From: Castanea sativa
Taxonomy: Eukaryota > Streptophyta > Magnoliopsida > Fagales > Fagaceae
Length of the DNA: 64,000 nucleotides
Assembly: GCF_040712315.1 (NCBI RefSeq)
Contig: NC_134015.1
Location: forward strand, 10,932,945 to 10,996,944
Reading direction: 5' to 3'
The notes beneath the pieces are model-generated. The model was not told the origin of the DNA and made no database searches. It was given only the letters and a program-made list of their open reading frames with translations. Positions 22,221 through 34,538 of this stretch are shown piece after piece. The translations under genes and the position numbers were made by a program. How positions within the stretch are numbered: the first letter of the stretch is position 1; every line of letters starts with the position of its first letter.

Positions 22221-22789
22221 GGTCTCGTTTGGAAGGAGGGAATGGAATGGAATGGAAAGAAATGAAAAAAATAATTTTACATTATTCTTCACTTTCCTTC
22301 TCTTGTTTGGGAGTTTTAATGAAGGGAATAGAAAGTTCATTCCCTTGTTTAGGAGTTTAAGTGGGAGAGAATTGAATGGGTAGGAGGAAACACTCATTCC
22401 TTTCTATTCCCTTAATACCTCAAATTTTCATTCCCCCGAAATTGGGAAGAATGAGAGGGAATAAAATTAGATTTAATGAATTTTTTACTAAAACTCTTAA
22501 AATACCCTATATATTCAACCCTTTAATTTAAAATAGGAGGTCTAATAGTAATATTGTCATAAAATAATTCCATTTCATTCCCTCCATGTTACTCCCAACT
22601 AAAATTACTTATATTCCATTCATTTTCATTCATTTCCATTCCTTTATTTTAAAACATCCAATTAAGGTTAATTAATTATATTCTATTCCATTCTTTTCCA
22701 TTCATTTCTTTTACTTAAACACATTCCATTCCCTTATGAACATTTCATTCCATTCTATTTCATTCCCCTATGAACTCTCAAACGAAGCC
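22221..22789. mobile_element. PIF/Harbinger-like MITE inside the DC1 pseudogene, 569 bp
   Basis: Left end GGTCTCGTTTGGAAGGAGGG and reverse complement of the right end GGCTTCGTTTGAGAG form imperfect terminal inverted repeats; TAA lies on both sides (22218-22220, 22790-22792). The inside is a series of GGAATGGAATGG-type and CATTCCATTC-type motifs facing each other. Taking the element and one TAA away leaves the DC1 frame reading straight through as KVKCHKH, so the host gene was in frame when it landed. The ORFs inside are motif repeats. Confidence 0.92.
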
Positions 22790-23734
22790 TAAATGTCACA
22801 AGCACCCCCTTCACCTCACCCATTCTTCTCTTGAAGTTGAACTCCATCAACTTGACTCCTGATTTTTTCAGATCTGCGCTCAAAAAGTGAACACAAACTA
22901 TGGGTTTTACTATTGCTCTAAATGCGACTTCGTTGCCCACCTTGATTGTGCTGTGTACTATAGATATAGGGAGATCATAAATTTGCAGGAACTTAAAGAG
23001 GAGGAGAATGAAGATTCAGAGCTCGATCAGTCTGTTTACTTGGCAGCTTACAAAGTCAAAAATATCAAAATGGGGAAGGATGGAATTGAAATAGCCATAG
23101 AAATCAAACATTTTAGTCATGAGCATGGGTTAAAGCTTTCAGATGATGAGGTTCTGAATAATGAAAAATGCAACGGGTGCATACAAGCCATTTCCCCTCC
23201 CTTTTATACCTGCATCAATTGTAGCTTCTTTCTTCATGAGTCGTGCTAAATTACCTATGACAAAATGACACCCACTCACCCTGTTAACAAAGTTATCACT
23301 TTGGTGTTTAGCCAGTAAACGTAGTTGCAATGGCTTCAACTATTATTGTGGGAGATGTGGTTTTAGTCTCGATGTTCCATATAGTTTAATCTCAGACATT
23401 CTTACCCACCTTGTTCATGAGCATCGACTTCTTCTCTCTAGCATAGAATCTAAACATAATTGTAGTTGTTGTGATTCTAAAATTTACCCAATATTCCATT
23501 ATACCACTTGTGAATTTGCTTTGGACTTCAATTGTGCTACACTACCACAAACCGCAAGGTACAAACAACATGAGCATCCCTTTACTCTCCATTATACGGT
23601 TGAAGATGACTCCAACGAATATTATTGTGATATCTGTGAAGAAGAATGCAACCCAAAGCATTGGTTCTACTATTGGCAAATTGCAATTATCCTGCACATA
23701 CCAAATGTATTCTTGGGAAATATCCAAATATGAA

Positions 23735-23902
23735 GTTTGGAAGAGCGTAGAAATTTGAGTTTCACCCACACCTGCTTACTTTCATCAAGGAAACTAAAGA
23801 CCACCTTAAATGTAACCATTGTGGTATATTTGAGTTTGGAAGAGCGTAGAAATTTGAGTTTCACCCACACCTGCTTACTTTCATCAAGGAAACTAAAGAC
23901 CA
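23735..23902. repeat. 99-bp tandem duplication at the 3' end of the DC1 pseudogene
   Basis: GTTTGGAAGAGCGTAGAAAT starts at 23735 and again at 23834; about 68 bp of the unit are identical to the last base. In DC1 frame each copy reads KFGRA-stop-KFEFHPHLLTFIKETKDH. The period of 99 keeps the frame, and both copies carry the same TAG. Confidence 0.92.
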
Positions 23903-23950
23903 CACCCAGTGTAATTTCAACAGGCATCAGGGTTGTGTATAGTAAGGACA

Positions 23951-26900
23951 AATGTAGTTTTAATATTTATTTATATATTTTCCTGTTGGGTTGAGCTTTA
24001 GTTCTTTATTATCAAATCAAATGATTTATTATAACAATCCATTAATGTCATTTACAGGAGAACTTTTATTTATTTTGTTTCCTTTTGCTTATAAGCTTAT
24101 TAGGATTGTTGTTTCATACGTCCAAACTAACCAAAACAACATTAATTAAGTGCTGTCACATTCATTAAAGTTAGATTTCAATTCTTCTAAATTCTTCATT
24201 GAACCTACCAATCTTGATGCTGGCAATAAGCCTAAGGTGAGTTTTTCTCTATTTTCTTTTTAGTATGTTTGGGTGTCTTGAACAACATTTGAGTTGGTTG
24301 TTGGTGTGTATGTATGTTTAGGTGTTAGGGCACTGATCAGTTGCCGATGATGTGACCATTTTGGGGCTATGGGTGGTTTATGGGGTGTATCCTACCTTTT
24401 TGACAAAATGTCTTATAAACCTCACATGTTAATTCAATTAAATAAAATACAAGCAGCTTAGGCTCATAAGTTTAAAAATTGTCTATGAGGGAGACTATGC
24501 AGTCTTAGAGAAGATAAGAATCCACAAAAGCACGTAGGCAACTCACTAAGAATAGAAAGGTTGGTTTTCCTCAAAATTTTTAATCAATTAAGTCATTTTC
24601 TTTTTGTTTACTTCCTTTATTTGTTAGTAATTTTCTTTTGACAGTGTACTCACTCCTTGAATGATGGTAGAGGTTTATCCCCTATCACCTTTGGTGCCTC
24701 CTTGTCTCGGAAGCCATTATCTATAAAGGTTTGAATCTCTCGTCCTTGTGTTCTATTCCATCTTTGAAGATGTAGCATTGGAGATATGATGTGACCATCC
24801 AGGTTGAAATTGCTCCATTGCCCATCTATTGACCTGTGTAATATTGTTACAAATGTAACTCATCGTTTCTTTTCATTGTTGCAAATAATGAATTGCATAT
24901 ATTTGTGTAATCTTTTAGTTTTCCACTTTTATAATTTACTAGTTAGCTTTGAAGATGCCAAAGCATGATTAGAATTGAAATAGTAGAGAAACTCAATGAT
25001 TCATTGTATAATCCTGTTTGTGGATAATAGTGATGGGTCATAGACTGTCTATTTCTAACGAATATTTTGTCACTTACAAGAAGAGTGGGTTTATCTTTGA
25101 TGGAAAGAATATAATCAGTTTCGCTTGAAGGGGAATGCTTTGAAGAAAGAACAGAAAAAGCTTATGCTGGATCTGATTAATGTGTTGATTAACACAAGAA
25201 TTATGGCAAACAAGATCCATACCTGTCTTAAGTATTTCTACTTGGCAGAGTCCTTCAATTTTGATGCTATAATAGCTTGGATAATTCGAGGTCAACTTAT
25301 AGCAGTTCTTGTCCTCATTGGTCATCATTTGCCTACACACTTCCAAAGGTTGTATTGTTAGTAGAATTTTACAGCTAGCTTGGTCGTTGTCTTGTGGTAT
25401 ACCCACAATGTTGAAATCAATCTTTGCAGGGGAAGAACTTGCAAGAATTCACAACAGCAGAGAATGAACTGAATGGGATGGTTTATTGGTTTTGTAAATA
25501 ATAACGACAATTGAAACCAGTGACTCAACTTAAGGTTGTAAATAATAGAGAGCTTAAAAATGGAGGCTCAACGCATGTTTGGCAAGAGTAACAAAGAAGG
25601 CCTGAAAATGGAGAATTTGAAAATGAAAGTGGTGAGCTTGATTAAATTTAGAGGTTTGTATTCTTTTGGTTTAAATGATCTGTTAAATATCAAAGAAGAA
25701 GTTCTTGAGCATAATAGTATTGCTTGGCTTAGTTTTACTTAAAATTTTCAAATTGAATGAAGTGGGTATATGTATTTTTGTTATTGTCAAGCACAAGAAT
25801 GCTATTTTCACACTTTATTGTGCTCCTGTTTTCAAACCCGGCCTTTAAGCCTTCATTTAAAATTAACACAGAGATCACATTTACATGAAATTCAAATCTG
25901 CTCTCATTTTCCCGTGTAAGCTCATTTTGTAATAACTTAGTATTTAGTCTATGTCATAATCAAGTACACATGCTATGAGATGCTACACTTACTTATATTG
26001 GGACCCTTTCTTTCCCCCCTTTTTTTTCGCAATTATTTGTATTTAATTGAACTTCTTCATGTAATTGCATCTTGTGCCATGTGGCCTATGTCATCTTGTA
26101 GATCACTACTTGGGACATTAGTAGACACAGACTTACATTAGCCATGAGAATTCTAATTTTTGGACTGTGTTGGTTTAATCTGAATTGGAGCCTTTATTTT
26201 ATTTTATTTTAGCACCATTATTTATAGTCTTTGAGAGATGGAGTGAGGTTGAGGAACCAATTGGCATTCATTTGGAGCACAGGCTACAGTACATGATTAT
26301 TATAAAAACTTTCATTTGCTCATACCTAAGTTACCAAGCTTTAGGGTGTGGTTTTTGAGTGATGAATTTCTAAAAATTTTGAATTTCATTTTGCCGCCTT
26401 ATTGTAATATCCTTTTGCTTATATATGAATCTATTTTCCTTCTTTTTGGGTTACACTCTCTTCCTTTTTTCTCAGATGTGTAAATGCAGATAGTCTTTTA
26501 TTCTACAATGGGGTTCATTAACAAGATTTAAATATATTGGGTGGAAATTTAGAGAAGCAATGCTTTCTACTTCTTATTCTCAGGTACCTTCATTCTTACA
26601 CTCTTACGTTCTTTAGGAAATCACTTTTATTTATTTATTTTTAAGTTTTGGGATTTTTTCACTTGTTGGAGTTAAATCTCTATTGTGTTTCTGTTTGATC
26701 ATTTTCTTGCTTATACACAATCAATACATGTTCAACTTTTAATGCTATTGTTATAACTTAGGCACAAAGCAGTCGTTACAAAAGTTAATCAGAAAGTATC
26801 GTTATCATAAACATGGAGATCGTTTTCTTAGAAGCTCAAAAACCCAATTGCTATATAAATTTGTATTTTGGTGATCAACCAGTTATTCCAATGTGGTGGA

Positions 26901-27005
26901 GGGAATGTGTCTTACTCTCCTGGTGTTTGAAGAAATTGTTGTCTTCTTTGGCACAGCTTTGGCCACACTTAAGATTGAAGTTCATTAGACGTGGTTTGTT
27001 TAGAA
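23951..27005. other. Gene-poor region with exon-like fragments
   Basis: No gene could be assembled. Two short stretches look exon-like: 24180-24237 (reads FFIEPTNLDAGNKPK, followed by GTGAGT) and 24646-24728 (reads GLSPITFGASLSRKPLSIK, followed by GT). Two plus-strand ORFs (25125-25361 and 25560-25742) have no recognisable domain. They could be relics of one broken gene, but I do not recognise the family. Confidence 0.3.
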
Positions 27006-27009
27006 TAAT

Positions 27010-27200
27010 AAAAAATGTGGCAGGTGCATGTGAGTCATTCCGTCTCCATGTTTTAGTTGTGTGAAGTGTAGCTTGTTTCTTCAAAAATCTTGTTTTAAAT
27101 AACCTAGAAAAAAGCAACATCCACTCACTCACCATCCCAAAGACTTACTTTACTATACTGATTGTAATAACTTCAATCTGGCTGCAAAGGATAAGTATTA
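27010..27200 (+). pseudogene. DC1 domain relic
   Basis: One frame reads KKCGRCM-stop-VIPSPCFSCVKC, then SLFLQKSC, PRKKQHPL, HHPKDLLYYTDCNNFNL. The spacing C-x2-C ... C-x2-C ... C is that of a DC1 module, and it parallels the KCNGCIQAISPPFYTC..CSFFLHESC part of the pseudogene 4 kb upstream. Stops at TGA (27025) and TAA (about 27091) break it. DC1 genes tend to sit in tandem clusters, which fits two broken copies here. Confidence 0.75.
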
Positions 27201-27239
27201 AAATTTCCAAGCATTTATTCTTCTTGTTATTTTCTCAAT

Positions 27240-29390
27240 TAGGGGCCTGCAATCATGATAGCTCAGCTTACCAGGGACTAGAGGCATACCTAGATATCTA
27301 ATTGGGAGACTACCTTCCTTAAAGTGAAGAGCATCCAAAAATCTGATTCTTTAGACCAGAAAATACACCTACACAAAATAATTTACCTGTAGAATATTAA
27401 TCTACAAGCCTGAAATCACTTTAAAATCTTCCAAACATTTTTCACTAACTGGATTGGGAGTAGACCAACTCTTGTGAAAATCCTTCAGTTGTTTGTAAAA
27501 TAAAGATTAATAAGCAGCATATTCTCACACCTGGATTGGAATTTGAAGTCCTTGCAACCAAGAAGTCTTTTTTTAAGCATCTGAGTTAGGAATTCCATTA
27601 CTAGCAAAAACAAATAAGGGGTCAATAGATCCCTTTGTCTCATCCTCTTGGCACCTAAAAAAAAAAACTAGCTAGTCCTCCATTTACAGCCACAAGGTAC
27701 ATAGGAGTGGTAATACACTCCCTCACCCAATTAGCATATCTTGAGGGAAAAGCCACAATCTGAAGGCACTGAAAAATAAACCACCATTCCTTTGAGTCAT
27801 AAGCTTTCCTAATTTCCACCTCTATGGTAGTTCTTAATAATTTCATGAGCTACTAGCACAGTTTCTGCTATATTCCTGCTAGGCACAAAGGCAGTTTCGT
27901 TGGGGCTAATAATATCATTCAAGTATGATTTAAGTTTGTTAGTCAAGTTCTTTGTGATGCACTTATAAATTATATTGCAACAAGAATTGGTCTATAGTCC
28001 CCCATGCTTGAAGAATTGCTCACTTTAGGGACAAGAGTAATAATTGTTGCATTCACCTCTCCCAATAACCTATCTGAATTGAGAAACGACTAGATGGCAT
28101 GGGCTACATCTAAATGGATAACAACAGGCCAAGCTTTTTGAAAAAACAAGCTGTGAACCCATCAAGGCCGCCTTCTATATATCCAAGAAAACAGAGTCGG
28201 TTGGATCTCCAAACTTGAAATTGGAGAAACTGTTGAAATTATATCCAAATTTCTTGAGCCAAATGCCCCTTAGAGGTGTCTAACAAATTCTGATAATAGT
28301 AACCCATAGCTAATTGTTTAACTTATTGAGGATCCGTTATCCTATTCCCTTGATCATCCTTCTAGAAAAAGTATTGAGTTTCTAGCATTTCCTATTTTAA
28401 CAAATCGATGAAAGAATGCAGCATTGTTTACCCCCAATTGAGGCAACTATTTTTAGATGTTTGTTTTGTAAGTGCCTCCTCTGCTCTGCTAATATTCTCA
28501 GAGTATTCTCCAATCTAGAGTGGGTCAGGTTGCAAAATTCATAGTATTCTCTTTGGATCTCACTCCTCCAGCTCATAATTGATGTTTATGCCCTTACCCA
28601 TCTTCTTAACTTTACCTGCCAACAACAATAATTGATGTGGCAAAACAACTTTTGCCAATTGATCAGTCTATCTTATATCCTTGTTAGCTTATTTTCATCC
28701 AAATTCATCACTGTTCAGGGTCCGCAATAAAACAAATGTATACTACAAGTAAAAAGATATGCTCCAAGTTGCACCTGTCATTGAGCTATATAATACCTTT
28801 GTGTTTTAAAATTGCATGTGGTGGTATGAAATTGTCACCAAGAATGGTGTTGTAGAAATTGACAGCCTTATTATGATTGAACACGTAGTTAAAAGTTAGA
28901 AACTTAGTTGGATTCCATTGCTAGCTCAATAGCCAATACATTAGTGGTCCTTTGAAATACTGCTGAAGCAAGGGAGGGGGGCTGTAGAACATTTATGTTC
29001 ATAATAGATTCAAGGTACTCTGTCACAAGATTATATATGGTTGAGATGGTGCAGTACTATTCATCAGTTTGACATTGAAAAGTGAGCATATCTGCCCAAT
29101 AAAACCAAAAATAATTCTAAATCTAGCAATCCCAACAATATGATATATCAGTCCAGGCCAAGCCCCAAAGAAGAAGTTAGTGAGAATTAATAATCAACCA
29201 ATTAGACCTATGGCACAATTGATATAGCAGAGCAAAACAATAGGTGGTCCAGATAGATCTCAAATCTTAACATGACAAGGAAGCACTAAGTAAAATCCAA
29301 CTTAGACTGGGAAAGTATCCCTCAAATTTAAACCCTCCATTTTCCTCTGATAACCCACATAGGATGCTTTCACAGAAACCCAAAGTAATT
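27240..29390 (-). mobile_element. Decayed LINE (non-LTR retrotransposon), reverse transcriptase region
   Basis: On the minus strand, pieces of a plant L1-type reverse transcriptase follow in order: ITLVPKVSNSSSMGDYRPI (near 28000-28050), LTNLNHT, AFVPSRNIAETVLVAHEI-like (near 27850-27900, split by a stop), KAYDSKEWWFIFQCLQIV, PMYLVAVNGGLASF, GAKRMRQRDLLTPYLFLL (near 27590-27660, a decayed RQGDPLSP motif), then IRYLGMPLVPGKLS (near 27270-27310). Many stops and frame shifts are present. No endonuclease or poly(A) tail was identified with confidence; boundaries are approximate. Confidence 0.85.
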
Positions 29391-29710
29391 TCTCTGGGTA
29401 ATAACTTGTGATGTTGTGTGTTGCCAGAGTGCTATTGTGCGCTCCATGTGTTGCTGCACTGAAGTGCTGGTTTGGATACTTTACAGATTTGCTGTTTGGT
29501 CTCCTTGTTATCTTTAGCTTTAAAGGTAGTTAGAAGGTTCTGTTGTTGGTGCACTTTTGCTTTGTTAATTGCTTTGGTTTTGTAGTTAGATTTGTAAGTT
29601 GGGTGCTGTAGTAGAGAGGTTCCCTATGCAAGTACCTTCCCTTCTCTGGTTTTGGGGTTTTTCCCAGTGTAATCTGTTTTGTTTCAATGAATATAAGCTG
29701 AATTAACAAA
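29391..29710. other. Spacer between LINE and Helitron
   Basis: Contains T/G-rich sequence ending in GAATATAAGCTGAATTAACAAA directly before the Helitron start. It may be the 3' tail of another retroelement, but I find no coding motif. Confidence 0.3.
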
Positions 29711-30035
29711 TCTATATATTACTAAAAGTTGAAGTGTAGCATTTAATGTTACTGTGCTCATGTTGAGCCACGTCAGCATCTATGTCGTTATCCTTTTTCT
29801 TTCCAATTTTTCTATAATTGTTTTTTAACATTTACTTTTTATTAATAATTGTACTTTCTCCAACCTTTCTCATGCCTTTACCTTTTTATCTTTCCACTAC
29901 CCTCAACGTTAATGTTACTATTCATCTTTCCATTCATTTTCCTTTATTTTGTTTCTTCATATTCATATCATCTTCTATAAATTTGTTATTCTCATTTTCA
30001 TTCTTTGCATAGTTTTCTATCACAGAAAGGTTGTT

Positions 30036-30066
<31 letters not shown>

Positions 30067-30295
30067 ATAATTTTTGGGAGTATTTTTTTTTCCTACATCT
30101 CTGCTTAAGTTGATAAATTTTTGTGTTTATTATAACTCTACATTGGGTTGGTATGATTTAGTTTTGTATTTTAAGTTTTTGTTTTTGTTCTCTTTAATTG
30201 ATAAATATTATACTATTGCGTTATAATAAAATTAAAAAAGATAATATATATTATACTATTACATAACATGATTTGGGTAATTTGGTGTTTGTTGT

Positions 30296-30346
<51 letters not shown>

Positions 30347-30919
30347 TTTTACTTTTTTAATCTTTTCATCTTATTTTATTCAATATTTAAACTTAATCAC
30401 ATCCTCCATATAATTAAATTATTTATATTTTATTTTTTTATTAAACATATAGTATTTTATTTAAATTTAAATAAATTAAATTGTACTCACTTTTTTTAAT
30501 ATTTATACTTTCTCCAACCTTAAGCGTAGCGTTTAATGTTACTATGCTCACGTTGAGCCACATCAACATTCACGTCATTATTCTTTTTTCTTTCCAATTT
30601 TCCTATAATTGTTTTTTAACATTTACTTTTTTTTTTTTAATAATTGCACTTTTTTCAACCTTTCTCATGTCTTTACCTTTTCATCTCTCCACTACCCTTA
30701 ATCATAATATCGCTTTTCATCTTTCTTTATTTTGTCTCTTCATCTTTTCCTCCCTTACCTTTTCATCTCCCCACTACCCTCAACCTTAATGTCACTATTC
30801 ATCTTTCCATTCATTTTCCTTTATTTTGTCTCTTAATATTCATACCATCTTTCATAAATTTGTTATTCTTACTTCCATTATTTGCATAGTTTTCCATCAT
30901 AGAGAGGTTGTTTCTCCCC

Positions 30920-30970
<51 letters not shown>

Positions 30971-31810
30971 AAAATAAATTTTAGAGTATTCTTTTTTATT
31001 TTCCTGCATCTCTGCTTAAGTTGATAAATTTTTGTATTTGTTATAACTCTACGTTGGATTGGTACGATTTAGTTTTGTGTTTTAAGTTTTTTTTTTGTTC
31101 TCTTTGATGGTTAAATATTATACTATTGCGTTATAAAAAATAAAATAAAAAAGATAATATATAAAAATATAATATATATATATATATTATTCTATTACAT
31201 AACATGATTTGGATAATTTGGTGTTTATTGTTATATATATATATATATATTATATTTTTACTTTTTTAATCTTTTAATCTTATTTTATTCAATATTTAAA
31301 CTCAATCACATCCTCCATATAATTAAATTATTTATATTTTCTTTTTTCTAATTAAACATATAATATTTTATTTAAATTTAAATAAATTAAATTGTATTCA
31401 CTTTTCTTAACATTTACAATTTCTCCAACCTTAAGCGTAGCGTTTAATGTTACTATGCTTACATTGAGCCACATCACCATCTACGTCATTATCCTTTTTC
31501 TTTTCAATTTTCCTATAATTGTTTCTTAACATTTACTTTTTTTAATAATTGCACTTTCTCCAACCTTTCTCATATCTTTACTTTTTCATCTCCCCATTAC
31601 CCTCAACCATAATATCGTTTTTCATCTTTCTTTATTTTATCTCTTCATCTTTCCCTCCTTTACCTTTTCATCTCCCCACTACCCTCACCTTAATGTCACT
31701 ATTCATCTTTCCATTCATTTTTCTTTATTTTGTCTCTTCATATTCACATCATCTTCTATAAATTTGTTATTCTCTCTTCCATTTTTTGCATAGTTTTCTA
31801 TCACAGAAAG

Positions 31811-31845
<35 letters not shown>

Positions 31846-32008
31846 TGGGTTGGTACAATTTAGTTTTGTGTTTTAAGTTTTTTTTGTTCTCTTTGATTGT
31901 TAAATATTATACTATTGCGTTATAAGAAAATTAAAAAAGATAATATATAAGAATATAATATATATTATTCTATTACATAACATGATTTGGGTAATTTGGT
32001 GTTTATTG

Positions 32009-32054
<46 letters not shown>

Positions 32055-32379
32055 TTTACTTTTTTAATCTTTTCATCTTATTTTATACAATATTTAAACT
32101 CAATCACATCCTCCATATAATTAAAAATATAATATTTTATTTATATTTAAATAAATTAAATTGTACTCACTTTTTTTTTTTTTAACATTTACACTTTCTC
32201 CAACCTTTTCCCTTTACATTTTCATCTCCCCACTACCTTCTCTCTTAATATCACTCTTCATCTTTCCCTTTATTTTGTTTCTTCTTATTGTTATCCTTTT
32301 AGTATAAATTTGGCATTCTCTTTTCCATTATATGCATAATTTTTCTTCACAAAAAAATTTATTTCTCTCTCAATTTTTG

Positions 32380-32438
<59 letters not shown>

Positions 32439-32873
32439 CATCTCTGCTTTAGGTTGAGAATTTTTTGTGTTTTTTAGAACTCTACTTTAGGTTGATGTGA
32501 TTTAATTGTGTTTTAAGGTTTTTTTTTTTTTTCCACTTTGGTTGTTAAATTTTATCATATTTCATTGTAAAGAATTAAAGATAGTATATAAGAATGTAAT
32601 ATTATAATATTACATAATGTGATTTAAATAATTTATTATTTATTTTGAGATAATTAATTTGGTGTTTATTGTTATATCCTTTATTTTTACTTTTTTTCTT
32701 CTCATATTATTTTATTTAACATTATTATTATTACTGTTCTTGAAATAATATATTAGATTGTATATTTTTTAAAAGTCAATATATTTACTTGAAAGAAAAT
32801 GAAAAACCAACTATTAACCAATAATAACTAAAATAATAATATTATCACGCACAATGCGCGGATCTACAACTAG
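29711..32873 (+). mobile_element. Non-autonomous Helitron with internal tandem repeats, 3163 bp
   Basis: It starts TCTATATATTACTAAAAG after an A (29710) and ends CTAG (32870-32873) before a T, the Helitron A/T insertion rule. A hairpin, CACGCA-CAA-TGCGCG, lies at 32846-32860, about ten bases before the CTAG. Inside are about three tandem copies of an 800-900-bp unit: the TTTAATGTTACT.TGCT block begins at 29742, 30532 and 31443. Each carries TC/AC and AT runs (30301-30341, 30918-30972, 31808-31842, 32011-32050, 32383-32436). No Rep/helicase gene. The short ORFs (poor in complexity, FHLSIHFPLF type) are translations of the repeat. Confidence 0.82.
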
Positions 32874-32874
32874 T

Positions 32875-33240
32875 AATAATAATAATAAATTACAATTTAG
32901 CACTTGTGGTTGGGCAGTGTCAAAATTGAATCCACAAAGCTTCATTTGCTACATTTATAGTTCTGTAGTTTGTACTCTTAGGACTAAAAAGATACTATTA
33001 GGGTTTGATTTAATAGATTTTACATTTTGTGGACAAGCCCTAAATTATCCAAGTTTAAATAATTAGTTGCCAGCACTGCCATGCAATTAAAAAAAAGGTT
33101 AAAAGTTAATTTTTAATGACCAAGCTTGTTAAATATGTTGATTAGATTAAGGAAGAAAAAAGAAGTGGGAATTTTTTAGCATCTTGCAAAATATTGAGTA
33201 GCAAAAAACACCATAAAAAATGGAAGAAATCAAGAGAGTT
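32875..33240. other. Intergenic DNA
   Basis: A short ATA run right after the Helitron, then unremarkable sequence with no supported feature. Confidence 0.45.
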
Positions 33241-33243
33241 TTA

Positions 33244-33926
33244 GGGTCCGTTTGGTTGGGAGGATGGAAAAGTGAGAGGATAGAAAATAGAGGGAGGATG
33301 GAAAAGTGGGAGGATAGAAAAGTTTTTAATTTTCCTCATTTGTGTTTGGTTGAGAGGGTGGAAAAGTGGAGGGATGTAAAACTTTTTGGTTTGGTTGAAA
33401 ATGAGGTTTGTATAAATTTACCATCATGTCTCTCTTAAATAAAACAAAAAGTAATACATTATACTTTTTTTTTTTTAAATTGTGTATGGATGAAAGTAGA
33501 TATTTCAAAAAATGGCATAAGAAATCATCTAAAAGTGTTTTCTTAAAAAAATAATAAAATAAAAATTAAGAAAAAAAAGAAGGAAAAGAAGAAGAACCCA
33601 CCACTTGACAAAACCAAAGAAAAAAAAAAGCCAGCGTTACAAAGGAAAAGTCAAAAGAAGGAAAAAAAAAAAAGAAAAAAAAGGAGCCAAAAATGTTAAA
33701 AGAGGTGGGAGCAGTTTTGTCCAAATATTTTTCCACTTTTCACTCCAATTTTCTCTCCAATTTGGAGAGATTGTATTTTGAAAGGAGATGAGAGAAAACT
33801 TGTGGGCCCCACCACTTTTCTCTTCCCCTCCCCCTTTCAACCAAATAGTGAAAAATGTCGCTTTCCACCATATTTTCCCCTCTCTATTTTCTAGCTTCCC
33901 TGTTTTCACCTCAACTAAACATACTC
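33244..33926. mobile_element. PIF/Harbinger-like MITE, 683 bp
   Basis: Left end GGGTCCGTTTGGTTGGGAGG and reverse complement of the right end GAGTATGTTTAGTTGAGGTG form diverged inverted repeats, and TTA flanks both sides (33241-33243, 33927-33929). The inside is purine-rich to the left and CTCC/TTTTCC-rich to the right. No coding capacity. Confidence 0.75.
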
Positions 33927-33929
33927 TTA

Positions 33930-34538
33930 AAAAATAGGACGGGACTGCCAATCAAGGTGGCAACGGTGTTAATTGTGGGTTTGTGAGACATTGATGAATG
34001 TTTTAAATTTTTTGGACAAATTATTACCATGCATATGCAAGGGTTTATTTTAAAATATACAAGCTGAATATGATCATTATTATATTTTGCTAACTTTTAA
34101 AAAAGCTTTGTAATAATTTTCTCTTTCAAATGATAAGATTTATTTTATTTGTTTTTTAAGGGAGTTCTATAGTTTTCTTAAAATAAATAAAAATCTAAAA
34201 ATTATATATTCAATATGCTATAGAATTATTACATTTAAAAAAGACAGTTTTTTTCTTTGAGGGAAAAAAATATTTTTTATTGAAAATGATGTCACATTTA
34301 ATATAAAACTAACAAAACTCTCTATTGTTGCAATGAGTGATAAACTAGTGTATAATATTAGCATATGCATATGCACGGTATAATTAAAAATAATCATAAT
34401 TATACACATACATATATGAATTCAAATTAGATTCTTCTTCTTTTCACAACATTAACTCACCTAGAACAAAATTAAAAAACATAAATAGGACACATGATGC
34501 AAAATTCGACAACAATTGAAATCCAATTTAGAATTTAA
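33930..34538. other. Intergenic AT-rich DNA
   Basis: I see no gene or structured repeat here; only AT-rich sequence with homopolymer tracts. Confidence 0.5.

Larger units (their letters stand above)
21608..23950 (+). pseudogene. DC1 domain (Cys/His-rich C1-like) protein pseudogene
   Basis: Frames read together give several DC1 zinc-binding modules: ITFTCDLCAKEVKG with HCDLCGFWVHNTC (22103-22200), YYCSKCDFVAHLDC (22910-22950), KCNGCIQAISPPFYTC and CSFFLHESC (23168-23247), YYCGRCGFSLD-like, and YYCDICEEECNPKHWF. Plant DC1 proteins are C1-like zinc proteins of mostly unknown role, usually large multigene families. The copy is broken by in-frame stops (TGA in the CNESH stop QYTYQYYRC stretch near 21981; TGA at 22859), frame shifts (after HESC at 23247 and near 21750), a 569-bp MITE and a 99-bp internal duplication. 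It is not able to make a full protein as it stands. A spliced gene using only parts cannot be excluded. Confidence 0.85.

Noticed and set aside
22093..22383. 96-aa ORF beginning in DC1 sequence and running into the MITE
   Set aside because: Only the first 43 residues are DC1; the rest is transposon sequence, so it is not a distinct gene.
30481..31761. Series of 70-100-aa hydrophobic ORFs (FHLSIHFPLF type)
   Set aside because: They repeat with the Helitron's internal unit and arise from T/C-rich repeat DNA.
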